64,000 nucleotides of DNA. It comes from Paragyromitra xinjiangensis (lineage: Eukaryota; Ascomycota; Pezizomycetes; Pezizales; Discinaceae). The notes beneath the pieces were generated by a model. The model saw only the letters and a list, made by a program, of their open reading frames with translations. It ran no database searches and was not told the origin of the DNA. Where the stretch lies: the NCBI GenBank assembly GCA_038503065.1, contig JBCAMK010000003.1, positions 744,001 to 808,000 of the forward strand, read 5' to 3'. The position numbers were made by a program, and so were the translations under genes. Below are positions 10,001 through 20,130 of the stretch, piece by piece. The first letter of the stretch is position 1. Each line of letters begins with the position of its first letter.

Positions 10001-10752
10001 CAGTTGGTTTTCGAGTAGAGGTAGCGGGGTGTGTATGAGGGGGGGTGGAGGTATAGTATTGTTTTCGTGGTTATGTGATCTGAATTGTGTTCATCTGAGG
10101 GGGGGGCTGACCATGGTCCTTGTGTGTCGGTGAGGCCCCTTGCAAAGGTGAGATCGATTATGGAGGGAGAACTTCCGTTTCTTGGGAAGTGGGTGAAAAT
10201 TCCTGGTTTGTTGAGGAGTCTGAAGTTGTTGTTCTCCAGCCATTCCGTCATTGTTTCAGTGAGATGAATGTGTCTGGAAAAATAGCGATGAGCTGTCTCT
10301 GCTTCTGCTCCATACCACCAGGGGTGATGTAGGTTGAAGTCGCCTGCTAGTATGGTGTTGGTGTGGAAGGAATGTGATAATAGCGGTAAATGATGATTGT
10401 CATTGGACCGTGGTTGGAGGTATAAGTTGCATATTTCTAGTTTGATGTGTGCCGTTTGGAGGGTGACCGCAATCATATGTGGATTGGGTTTAAGCGTGAC
10501 AATTGTTTTGATATTGAGGTTTTTTCGAATATAAGTAACAACTTTAGGAAAAACACAAGGAAAGTATACGTCAAAATTGTTTGCTGCTGGAGGTAGGCCA
10601 TTGTGATCTAGCCAAGGTTCTTGTAGCATTTGAATTAGGATATTATTTGATGAATCTATGTCGCGAATTACTGAAAGTGTGGAGGCCTGTCCTTTGGTGC
10701 AGTTCAGTTGCTGCACAATGGCTATGCCTGGTAAAATTGGGTGTGGCTGCAT
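7030..10752 (-). CDS. LINE family-1 ORF2: EEP endonuclease, reverse transcriptase, RNase H (intact)
   Basis: An uninterrupted 1240-residue polyprotein that would nick target DNA and reverse-transcribe the element RNA at the nick. The EEP endonuclease occupies residues 1-230 (QEPW at 44-47, GDFN at 137-140, SDH at 224-226). The reverse transcriptase covers about 450-760 (DIDGAF at 592-597, GLPQGSP at 648-654, catalytic YIDD at 681-684). RNase H starts near 960 (SDGS at 963-966, NEDAELH, DNQDA, GNEAADR). A C-terminal CxC...HxxxxC finger lies near 1190. This matches the Tad clade of fungal LINEs. ATG 10752 overlaps the ORF1 stop as TAATG. All catalytic motifs are present, but its own ORF1 is interrupted, so mobility would need ORF1 from elsewhere, such as copy 2. 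Confidence 0.95.
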   Translation of the reverse strand: MQPHPILPGIAIVQQLNCTKGQASTLSVIRDIDSSNNILIQMLQEPWLDHNGLPPAANNFDVYFPCVFPKVVTYIRKNLNIKTIVTLKPNPHMIAVTLQTAHIKLEICNLYLQPRSNDNHHLPLLSHSFHTNTILAGDFNLHHPWWYGAEAETAHRYFSRHIHLTETMTEWLENNNFRLLNKPGIFTHFPRNGSSPSIIDLTFARGLTDTQGPWSAPPSDEHNSDHITTKTILYLHPPSYTPRYLYSKTNWPEFHKIIQEGAIPLDYRNTQTTENTLTHIENLINRAIQNTVPLSRPKIGAKAWWTPQLSTLKRKLAWLEKQRRKPNSPTSIRQQANQLRQTWKAEITIAKWNHWHRTLKGLNPSAAWNLLNKSSARNKSTIPAIQGNSTDEEIGIAFCQTFFPPQHEPPPFPNNFLPNPLLDTSHSTHTITPHEIENLLQHSNMRTAVGADGFNYLTLREVHRARPALLSTLFNNLLQLGHMPDRWKITHCVPIPKSNKADYSDPKSYRPVSLLSCLGKILEKIIAKRLEQYATLNGAIRPHHTGARRGVSAIDSIHLLLTPAQKQLLIPITNNDRKTQRLPPRPTLLATDIDGAFNCVSHPHLIKILQHYRFPNWCIKWMSSFTSNRTLAFRINGNLEPPLPLKIGLPQGSPLSSIAFVIYAAALDSTYTSPNESSTIYIDDDTALQLAKTPLFATKRLTERHEEKAQRAAFLNITFSEPKTELLHLIPSSSSLTIKQGIHLFNKTINPAPQIKVLGIILDQRLNFHTHCQKAASRLRTSLFLVNNLVKSKGPTPHLLHQLVHTIILPAALFGSEVWWTGTSDILHRLTPTYHRVARLITGLPKFTPINKLLPEAGLPPLNLLLDMRTQLYAIRILCNPNNPIHHILQQYIQHNNFIGTGLQRVGSVLSKLLRGPPLEALSLPAHPFLPHNNIHITGTKQSATLSHTDWINSLTDAWVVYSDGSKSENGTTAAGWNIRHIFAGTTLQSYSGNCNLGHHCENEDAELHGIQEATSHLIRNLPIDNTDIYLCIDNQDAIKALAGGPTSNRQFLNDALAHIQILHNLNCSVTARWTPSHMGIAGNEAADRMAKEGLTKYPCKHTCTTLGWLRLQPKLQLLAQWQQESPTPVSLHPPTVIRFLRRSQARAISLLRTNQTKADPNPLTLPSTCACGEMSSSIHLALHCPLNITSRPQWGSDWHTAILNNTNATDLLHFIRMNNLAQLSSNSHLDAISNCNLLD

Positions 10753-12482
10753 TAAGCAGTGTTGTTGTTGATTCGGGAGGATTTGAGGCTCTCAGTGAGC
10801 TTAGTGTAGGCGATACAGACTTTGCGTTCATAGGCTTTGTGTCCTTGATTGCAGTTGGCGCAGCGAATTGGAGGGTGTGTACACTTGGTGCCTGCAGGGC
10901 ACCCGGCGGTGGTACAGGGGTGCTTTGAGGTTTCATGAGTTTCTGCACATACTGCGCATTTGAACTCTTTCTTGCATGTTTGCTGGTGATGACTGTATTC
11001 TTGGCATCTTCTGCATTGTGTGGTGGGGGAAACTGCGATGTATTCTTGTACGCGGCAAAAGGAATTGAAGAGGGGGATCTGGGAGAGGCCAAGTGTTTCC
11101 ATCGTGAATTTTTGTGGAAGGGCGATGACGATGGCTGAGTGGGTTTTGTTGGCTCTTGCCTCTGGGGTTGTGAGCCATCTTGGAGTCTGTGCGAGGGTGA
11201 AGGTTGGTACTGAGATTGACATTTGTTCTGCGACTTCTGTCATTGTTACTTTGGTGGGGATGCCGTGAATGATGAACTTTGACCATTTGGAATTTGGTCT
11301 GGCTTCACCAAGGGGGACCTTGAGCAGAGCACATGCCGTTTCAATTTCCTTTTGGTAGGCTTGGCAAATTTGTTCGGCAGATTCATCAGGACGGGTGGTC
11401 AGGACAAAGTTGTGTCTGGCGGTTTTGGTACACATGAGGATGGAGGTGTTGCGTGGGGCGAGCTCCTTGTTTATTGCGGTTAGGAGGGAGGAGGTTTCTA
11501 CTAGTGCTGGGATGTCGGCGGAGGTTTCCAAAATTATTTGGCGATTGATGGCGGTAAATTGGGGTTGGAAGAGCTTGGGGGGAAGGGCCTTCTTCTTCTT
11601 GCCTTTGTTAACTTTGGTGAAGGGAGCACCAGGGGCATTCGCAGCTTGTGCGTAGGTCATGGGTTTTCCGTCATTGAGGAGGGGGGTTTGGGGTTTTTGT
11701 GCAGGTGGTTTTTGCTGCTGGTTGCTGGCTGGTGCCGGGGTGCGAGTGGGTTGGCTGGTGTTCTTGTCGATGGTTTGAAGGGACCTGGCCATGTTGTTGA
11801 GGGTGGTGGAAAGTTTTCCAACCATTTCCTGGAGGATCTTGGTTTGATCCGTGAGCCTGAGGATGTCATTCTCCTGCATGGCGACTTTGGCGAGGAGGTG
11901 GGTATTGTTTTCCTCCACTTGGGAGTGAAGTCAGGCGAAGCTGGATTTTGAAAGCCAGGCAAGGTATTGTTCGGTAGAATCTTCCGTGTCAACATCGGGC
12001 ATGTAATCTTCATGTTTATTGAAGTCTTTGAGCCAGTTGGGGGTGGAATCGTCAGGAAGCTCTTGCATAAGGGCTTCGTCGATGTATTGGGAGTCAGTGG
12101 AGGGACCAGCGTGGGCTGAGTCGAAGAGGGATTGACCGGTGGAGAGGCCAGGAGTTGCCATTTTAGTTGGGGATCCTGAGCGAGCGGGGGCTGGTGAGGG
12201 GTTGGAGAGGGTTCGCTTCTTGCCGATGAGGGGGAGGGTGAAGTTGGTGCCAAAGGTCACCAGCTTCACAGGAGATGGGGAGGGTGTGCGGGATCTCCTG
12301 GGAGGAGTTTGGGGCGGATCCAGGATGAGTTGGGGCAATGCGCCCGATGAAAGGTTGCGAGAGCGGGGAAGTGGTGAGAAATGAAGCCGAAGATTTAGAG
12401 ACTTTTTGCAGTGTGTAACGCCGTTGCAACGTAGCTTTTGGAGTTTTGCAGGGATCTTTTTCGCGTGCAGGATGAGGCCCAA
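10752..12482 (-). pseudogene. LINE family-1 ORF1 with one in-frame stop, copy 3
   Basis: Same protein as the copy-2 ORF1 (first ATG 12161, MATPGLST) but with TGA at 11931-11933, where copy 2 has CGA. The frame continues unchanged after the stop through the CCHC knuckle to the TAATG overlap with ORF2. Downstream re-entry is possible only at internal Met codons. As in the other copies, the open frame extends upstream to the element boundary without an ATG. Confidence 0.88.
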
Positions 12483-15139
12483 GGGCGATAGGGAATCTCC
12501 AAGGGAAGCAGCTCTCCATACTTCTTGTGGCGAGCTGTCTTGTTCCTCTGACAGCTATCACATCTGCGGACGTATTCCTCTATGTCCTTGTCCATGTTGG
12601 GCCAGTAGAAGTTCGCCTTGATCCTCTCAGCGGTCTTGTACTGCCCAAAGTGCCCGGCAATCCTGCTATCATGGTTCTCAGAGAAGATCTCTTGCCGGAG
12701 GTCTCTGCCTTCCGGGACATACCAGCGGTTCTTGAAGAACACCAGTCCCTCGGAAAGGGACAACGCCTGGTCGAGTCCAGTCTTCTTCTCCTCCAAAGCC
12801 TTACGGATCCCTTGCCACTGCTCATCTCCCAACGACGCGTCTCTCAGCTTCTGCAGGAACAGCGATTGCAGCTGGTGAACTCTCACAGCACTGAGTCTGG
12901 CTGAGTTCATGACAAGCTGTCCAGGACGGAAAAACAACTGCGGCTGTGGGGCAGCAGGTTCACCTCCCTCTCCCAGACGGTGATCCCAACGTCTAGATAG
13001 GACATCAGGCTTGCCATTCCTCTCACCGGGTCTATAGATGACCTTGAAATCAAACCCCGCCAGGTCCTCAGCCCATCTGGCCTGCCGGCGGGTCAAAACC
13101 TTAGTACTGTTGAAGTACTCTAGGTTCTTATGATCGGTGAAGACCACAACCTCTCCCTCAACGGACTTAAGAAGGTGCTCCCATTCCCGGAACGCAGCTA
13201 CTATGGCACCCATCTCCTTGTCATGGATGTCATAGTTGATCTCAGCTGGCGAGTGCTTTTTGCTATAGAAAGCAACAGGATGCAGCTTGCCATCCTCGCC
13301 ATACTGGGACATCACAGCTCCCTTCGCAAAGTCAGAAGCATCAGTCTCTACAACTGTGCGTCTCTGTGGGTGGAAGTGGACCAAGATAGGCTCGCTGGTG
13401 AACAGCTGCTTGAGTTCCTCGAAAGCCCTGTCACAGGCAGCGGTCCAGTGCCACTTCCCTTCTTTCCTCAGCAGGTCAGTCAATGGTTTGCACACCTTGC
13501 TAAACCCGGCGATGAACCTGCGGTAGAAGTTGGCAAAGCCTAGGAAGGCTTGCACATCCTTCACGTTCCTAGGGACTGGCCAGTCCTTCACGGCGTTGAC
13601 CTTCTCTTTTGACATAGAGATGCCATGCTCGGAGATCTGGTATCCCAAGTACTCAACCTCCTTCAAGTGGAAGAAGGTCTTGTCTATGTGTGCATGCAGA
13701 CTTGCCTCTCGAAGCCTCTGCAGCACCTTCTGAACGAGGCGTTGATGCTCCCCAATTGTCTCTGTGTAGATAAGTATATCATCTAAGTATACTATCACGC
13801 CCAGATCTAATAGGTCATGCAACACCTCATTGATCATAGCCTGGAACGACGAAGGGGCATTACAGAGGCCGAAGGGCATGACATTGTACTCATACAAGCC
13901 ATACTGGGTCCTGAACGCCGTCTTCCACTCGTCCCCTTTGGCTATCCTCAACAGGTTGAACCCATCCTTCAGGTCAATCTTGGTAAAGACCTTAGCGGTT
14001 CTCAGCCTGTCCCTCAACTCAGACATCAGCGGTAGTGGGTATTTGTCCTTTACTGTGATCCTGTTAAGGCCCTGGTAGTCAACGCAGATGCGGAGAGTAC
14101 CATTAGGCTTAGGAACGAACAGGATAGGTGCAGCGGTGGGGGAATTGGATCTGGATATCTTTCCGGATGGTAGGGCCTTGTTCAGGAACTCCCGGAGGGC
14201 CTTAAGCTCGGATTCAGAGCAAGCATACAAGGGCCCGAACGGTGGCTTTGTTCCTGGTTGTAGGTTGATGTGGTGATCGAAAGCACCATGCTCTGGCAGC
14301 TTTGAGCTCTTCTCATTGCTGAAGACATCCGCCCATTCCCTGTACTCCGCTGGTAGCCTCAGGCTCACATCTCCTCCGCTATCATCATGCCAAACCGCAG
14401 CTCCAATCTGGTGCACATTGGTCCGGTCTTCTGCCATCATCTCCCAGTCTTCGCACACCTCTATGTGGACGTCAGTGGGGATGCAGTTCTTGTGGCAGTA
14501 ATCGGAACGCCAATGGATGCGGCCGGTATGCCAATCGATGTCTGGGTTGTGCTTCTGTGCCCATGAGATAGGCAGATACCCAGAGATGCCTCCCTCTAGG
14601 GGTCCAACCTCCCAACGGATCAGTTCCTCATGCTTGCCCATGACCATGTCTAGGGGGGCAGTAAAATACTCGCCAGCTCCCATCATCAGGTCACCCTGGG
14701 CATCAAGCATCTGGATGGGAACCTCACGCTTCTCTGTTGGTATCCCTTCCTTCCTCACAAACTCCTCGCTGAGGATAGGTCCGGTGCAGCCAGTATCAAA
14801 CAGGAACTTACCATGGCACCTGTTGATATGCTTCCGCACCTTCCAGTTCAACTCAGCCTTCAGTATAGGCCTCTGACCATGTACTGGCTGTGCTGGCGGT
14901 TCTTCTAGTCTTCTCTTCAATGGTGGGTTTCCACTAGGGCTATGGCTTCGCTGACGCTTTGCCTTTTGTCTCTCGGACAAGGTCTTACGCATGCCGTCAT
15001 TGTATGGGGTGTAGCCTGTGGACATGACTGTTTGTACTGTGATACTAGCGCAACCAACAATGTCAATGATCGTTGAGCAGGTTTCTGTGCAGGTATCGAT
15101 TATGGTTCTGAGCTGGGTATTAACTAGGAGAAGTTGCAT
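12482..15139 (-). pseudogene. Gypsy pol: protease-RT-RNase H-integrase (truncated)
   Basis: Pol polyprotein starting at ATG 15139, with an in-frame TGA just upstream. Retropepsin motif DTG lies at residues 115-117, RT core ICVDYQGLN at 351-359, the YLDD box at 451-454, and RNase H begins near TDAS at 599-602. The integrase zinc module (HDSRIAGHFG...CDSCQRN) is near 830-885. Integrase stops after LPLEIPYRPW, before its DDE core. The next 26 codons in frame are out-of-frame reading of LINE copy 3 and mean nothing. No chromodomain can be assessed because the C-terminus is lost. The body of the ORF has no internal stop. Confidence 0.9.
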
Positions 15140-15224
15140 ATCGATCCAGCGATTTCAGCCTATCAGGCCTCCTCAGTACAACTGTTGTATGAACGAGATG
15201 ATATTAAGACTAATGAACGGCTAT

Positions 15225-17439
15225 CTAGTAGATCTCAGGATCACTATCCTCATCTACTACAAACAATCTCTCAGGTTCTGCCTTGAGAGGAACAGGACTA
15301 TGGACTGCCGCTACTGCGGCTGCTTTTCCCTTCTTAGACTCTGGTGGAACAGCAGAGGCTTCTTGCTCTTCTGCTCTCTTCCTCTTCCTCGTGGCTGCTA
15401 CTCTAGCTACCACAGGAACCTGAGTCCAACACTTTCCCCATGAATGGCCCTTCTTTCCGCACTTTAAACAGACGTCGGCCTTACGCCTCTCTGCCAGGAT
15501 ACTCTCTGGTATGCCTGTGAATGCGGACGGGTCAGTCAGGTACTTGTCTTAAAGGAAGGTAGTACTCAGACATACCTTTTAGCTCCACAGCTTTATCCTT
15601 CTTCGCTGGCAGAGTCTTATTCTCACCAGCGGCCTTTCTATCAGAGGTAGCAGCGGTACTCTGACCCTTCTGCTCACCCCTCTTCTTTCCACTACTCTCA
15701 CCACCTCCCTTCTTCTCTTCCTTTCGCTCTGGGGGCCTTGTCTTCTTGTATCTCTCAAGAACATGACCCATGTGCCGGACTAATTGAATCCTCTCATGGA
15801 GAGAGGCGGGTTTAACAGCCACCTTAGCCCAATCGAGGGCTAGTTCTGCGTTGAGGCCTTGGGATATTTTATCATCCACTACCTCGCCGCTATAGCCTGT
15901 CTTCCACATCAACTGCACAATCTGGTCCAAGAAGGCATCGATACCGGCGGTCTGTGAGAGCTTATCCCACTTAGCTACCGCTTCTTCCCTGGTGACTCTA
16001 TCCCCAAACGAAGACCGGAACGAAAGTGTGAAGGTGGCCCAAGAGAACCAGTGAGCATCCAAGACTGCTGGACGCCCTGCGGCCCTATCAGCTGCTCCTT
16101 GGTCGATGAGGTTGTAGTAAGCCTCATACCAGTTGAGCACTGCGTTGCCTTCCAGGAGATTGCCAGTGTAACGGATCTTCATGACATCCTGTTGGAAGGA
16201 GGATGCTTCTATCGAGAAGACGTTCTCACACTGGCGTAGGAAACGGTTGACATCATGGGCTTCTCCCTTGAACTTAGCAGGTTGTGGTGCCTTGGGTTCT
16301 CGGGTCCTGCTGGCAGTGTTAGACATGCCGCCGCCTGTTCCCATCATCATGGCCATCATCTCCATCATCCTCTTCTCCTGCTTCCTCATCTTGCGATGGT
16401 AGTACCTCTTCCAGGCTTTAGGATCTGCACCCTCAGGTTCAGAGTCACTAACACTGGAATCCGGGTCCCTACCACCACCTCCTCCTACCCTTCTGCCTCC
16501 TCCTCCACCTCCTCCTTGTCCACCATTGTCTCCTCCATTGCCCGCTGCTTCTCCTTCTCCTCTATTCTGCTCCCTTGGTGTTGCCGGCCGGTCGAAGGGG
16601 GGCGGAGGTGAATTAGCAGGTGGTGTTCTCTGTGGTGCCCGTCCTGATGTACCCTGAGGGGTTACAGGAGGCAAACCACCACCACCAGAGCGCTGAGATC
16701 CTTCAAGTCCCCAGATACTCGAACCATAGCCGCGTGAAGGGGGTAGGGGTGTTCTGGATCCGCCAGAAAGGCCGAGGGGCATCCAGGACTCGTCTATAGG
16801 AGCCTGGCTTTGTGCCCTTCGTCGAGGTTGTGGTGCTGGAGGTGGGGGTGCGAGTGGTAGGGGAAAGGACTCTAAAGGGAACGTAGTGTTAGACCTGGGC
16901 CTTCCTACTCTTTCTTCCGGAGCCTTGATGTGTAGCTGTCCACTCCGGATAGCTTCCTGCACAATGGTTAGGTAGTCCGGTGGAGCAGCCTGCTCCGGTA
17001 GATCTAGGTCCATAGGTTCCGTTCCGCTTAGTTCGTCCCTTGACAGCAGCAGGTGTTGCACTCGCTGCTGTAGGTGTTGGGCCTGATCATTCAGGTAGTT
17101 CATGGCATCCTTCATGAGGGTTTGCTCAGCTGACTGCCGTTCCTCTAACATCCGTAAGGCATGTCCTGCCTGGGCAACCGTGCTGTTGATGTAGCTCTTC
17201 ATGTGCTCTTGGTAGTGCTCAAAGAACTCAGCGATGGTGACCTTGGACCGATCTGTCCAGTTGGTCTGGACACCTGGGATGTACTTCTCGAGGGTTGTCT
17301 TTGGGGCTTTGACTAGCTGTGCATCTTCTCCGTCTCCAACCGCCAGCATCTTCTTCTCCCATTGAATCTGAAGGGGAGGAGCGGGTGCTCCTAACGCTGG
17401 GGTGTTGCGGCTGGAGGATCGTCCAGAACGTGATGCCAT
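15225..17439 (-). pseudogene. Gypsy gag with frameshift before the zinc knuckle
   Basis: Gag polyprotein. The open frame from ATG 17439 (MASRSGRS) contains a Pro/Gly-rich N-terminal half and a retrotransposon gag domain (FKGEAHDVNRFLRQCENVF onward). It terminates early at 15532, after RQVPD. The next frame continues the protein: TDPSAFTGIPESILAERRKADV, then CCHC knuckle CLKCGKKGHSWGKC, then a basic and acidic tail ending PEIY with TAG at 15225. A single-base indel near 15545-15560 explains this. A short ATG ORF upstream (17618, MSWLSVLF...) is in another frame and may be the original N-terminus if a second indel exists near 17450-17520. Gag and pol are separated by about 85 bp here. Confidence 0.8.
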
Positions 17440-17675
17440 TGCTGTAGCTTGGGGTATAGGAGTGCCCGCTGTGGTAGTTCGATTGTACTGGTGCTGGAAC
17501 AGTGATTTTGCAGATACTGCTCGTCCAGCCACTCAGGGTAGGTTTCCTGCCAATAGATGTGGTCAGGAATCGAAGGTTTCCTCTTCAAACAGCTGAAGAG
17601 GACCGAAAGCCAACTCATGTACCGGTGGGCTACAGGAAGTGATTCTGAAGGTGAAGTAGAGAGCTAAGATTCTAC

Positions 17676-18362
17676 TGTAACGGGGGTAGGCCTAGGTAGA
17701 TAGGCTAGGTGTACGGCCGTTGCGAAATGGATATAGATCAAGTTCAGAATCCGATTCTTTTTGTGCAAACTACTCAAGAATCTTAAGGGCTCAACTATCG
17801 CTTGAAGAAAGAGCAGCAGGGTGGAGCATTCGCGATGTATTTAACACCTGTGTTCCGCAGTCCTCGCTCTGCCATGCTCTAGTGGGGGACTGGGTTTGAC
17901 CCGGAGTCCCATTGCCAAATGGACTGGTGTTCTACTCCGGAAGACCTTCCATACTTCCGGGGGGCTATGCTCCAAGAGCTGCCGCACCTCCATTAGCAAT
18001 CTGACCACTCTAGACTCTATGAACCACCGGCATAGTCCTGCACACTGCAGTCCTACATGCACGGCGCAGTTCAGTCTAATCCGCATGTGTTTTACTAGTA
18101 GATAGCGCTGCCAGTGCGTTGCCTATCAGCTTCCGCTGATGCATACTGCACAGGTTGATTCAGAACTCTACCACTTCCTTGGAGTGGTAGATGCAGCCGT
18201 CTATGTGCTGCCAGCTCGTCAGCTGACGCACATGCGGTTCCTCTGTATCAACCAGATCAGTGGAACGCGGTAGCTTTCTGCATGTGGGAGCAACCCCACC
18301 GATGCAGGCTCCTACAGTCCCATCAGTCCGGCCCTGATCTACTACACATACTAGAGGCAGTA
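17676..18362 (-). repeat. Gypsy 5' LTR, main part
   Basis: On the minus strand the LTR ends ...CCCCGTTACA at 17676. Its first 17 bp (TGTAACGGG...) lie across the nested LINE at 26324-26340, giving a reconstructed LTR of about 704 bp. Positions 17676-17797 match, in reverse orientation, a second LTR piece at 26616-26733. I could not identify a primer-binding site just inside the LTR. Confidence 0.75.
18350..18362. repeat. 13-bp target-site duplication, left copy
   Basis: ACTAGAGGCAGTA, identical to 26311-26323. It flanks the second-family LINE on its 5' side and derives from the Gypsy LTR. Confidence 0.9.
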
Positions 18363-18696
18363 TATAACACGCGACCACCCACCTCACTTCTACTCTTCCC
18401 TCCATCATCTCCGACCGCAAACTCAACACCACAAACCACCTCTCCCAGAATCTCACGAAACCAAAAAGTCTCTATCTCTTTGGCCTCGTTTATCATCACA
18501 CCCCATCTCGCTTCTGGGAACTCATCACTCCCATCGCTCCCCCATCAACCTGGCTCCCAATACTCCTCCCAGAGTATCGCCATCACCACCTGCAACTCCT
18601 GTCCGACTTGTTTGGGCACCCATCACACCCACACCCCTTGCTGGGCGCAAACGCACCTCCAGCCACCTCTCCCCCCACCTCACCCGAACTTCCAAC

Positions 18697-20130
18697 ATGT
18701 CTGCACCTGAAGGCAGTACTGCCCTCTCTGCTTTCGACCCCGCAGACCTTCCAATGGAGGACAAACCTGCCTCCAACCACAGCAGCTCCTCTAGTGAACA
18801 TGACGATGATGAAAGCGTCGGAGGTCAGGAATTTAATTCCAACCTCAATTTCACCCAAATCCCCGCCGAAGAAATGGCAAACATGACCAACTCCACCTCC
18901 ACCAACTATCTTGCCTGGTTCATTCAGAGCCAATTCAACTCAATGAAAGACAAATTTGAAAGACAAATGAACACTCTCCTAGCACAAATCAAATTCAACA
19001 ATATCCAGAACACCAACACCACCTCCAAACTTGCCGAAATCAAAGCCCAAAACATCTCCCTCTAAAACACTGTACGATCACTAGACGCCAGGCTTCTACA
19101 TCTCCAAACCAACCAAAGTGCAAAAGCCAACACCCCTGCCGCAAACAACAAACCTCCCACCACAAACACCAGCAAACCCTCCAACTCCAACAACAAAGCA
19201 CAGGAAACCTATGCCAGCAAAGCCACAACAGCACCTGGCGAAGCCAATTTTATCACCGTCACCAACCGCAAAACCCCAAAAATACAACCACTATACAAGC
19301 CCGATTTCACCACCGACAAAAGAGAAATCATAATTGAACTTACCGAACCCCTTCCCGCCTCAGCCACCCCAGATTCTATACTCAATGCCATCAACAATCG
19401 TCTAGGAACTGTCAACACATGCATCCTGGCCGTTCGCAAAACCAACAATGACAATCTCATCCTCACCACCAAACCCAACGAAGCCGCTGACAAATTCATT
19501 GAACAATACGAACATGAAATCACCTCAGCCTGCAATCTCCTCAAAATCCCAATCACCAACATCAGAATCAACAGCAGATGGTCCAAGTTCATCATCGACG
19601 CTGTCCCCCTCAACTTCAATCTTGAACCCGTCACACCCACCACCATCACCAATGCCCTTCAAGCCGCCCTACCTGACGTACAACTGGCCCAAGCCCTGAG
19701 ATGGCTATCTACGGAGGAAAAACGTGTTGGCAAAAAAGCCTCCTCCATCGTCATCGCTCTGCCAGCCAAACACACCCTCAACCCCCTAGGCTTCACCTAC
19801 CTCAACATCCTTAACGCCACTTGCAAAATCCGCGAATACCACCCAATCAACCCCACCACCCAATGCCGCAACTGTCAAAAACTTGGACACCACGACGCCA
19901 CCTGCAAGCAAGAAGTCGCCTGTGCCATTTGCGCACTTGCCCACCACACCAAAGACCATAAATGCGACCAAATCACATGCAAAGGAGGCGCCAGATGCAC
20001 ACACATGCCACTCAGATGCGCCTGCTGCAATACCAATCAACACACTGCCATCGACTGCCCAGAGAAAATGAAGACCAGAGCACTCTACCTTGCTCAACGC
20101 GCACAAAAACTGAACAACCGTAATGATTAA
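18697..20130 (+). pseudogene. LINE family-2 ORF1 (zinc knuckles) with one in-frame stop
   Basis: ORF1 protein starting at ATG 18697 (MSAPEGSTALSAFDPA), which aligns with the family-1 Met. It is interrupted by TAA at 19063-19065, where CAA (Gln) would fit the helical segment. The same frame then runs open to TAA 20128-20130. The C-terminus has CCHC knuckle CRNCQKLGHHDATC, a Cys/His cluster, and a second CCHC (CACCNTNQHTAIDC). The frame is also open upstream to about 18400, with residues resembling the family-1 leader (PNTPPR, SPSPP, PVRLV, GRKRTSS), but lacks an ATG. The last 8 bp overlap the ORF2 start. Confidence 0.85.

Larger units (their letters stand above)
6773..12481 (-). mobile_element. 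Family-1 Tad-like LINE, copy 3 (full length, intact ORF2)
   Basis: Full-length minus-strand LINE of about 5.71 kb. ORF2 is open; ORF1 has one nonsense codon. Its 5' end meets the Gypsy integrase coding sequence at about 12481, while its 3' tail joins the 5' end of copy 2 at about 6772 with the same GGAAATT-type junction as copies 2/1. Copies 2 and 3 differ by scattered substitutions and a 3' UTR indel, so the tandem arrangement is not a very recent duplication. Confidence 0.9.

Noticed and set aside
12395..12481. Pol-LINE fusion at the end of the Gypsy ORF
   Set aside because: The final 26 codons are an out-of-frame read of the LINE 5' end, so not a designed chimeric protein.
18282..18710. 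142-codon ORF running from LTR into the family-2 LINE
   Set aside because: It crosses the insertion junction and is in a different frame from LINE ORF1.
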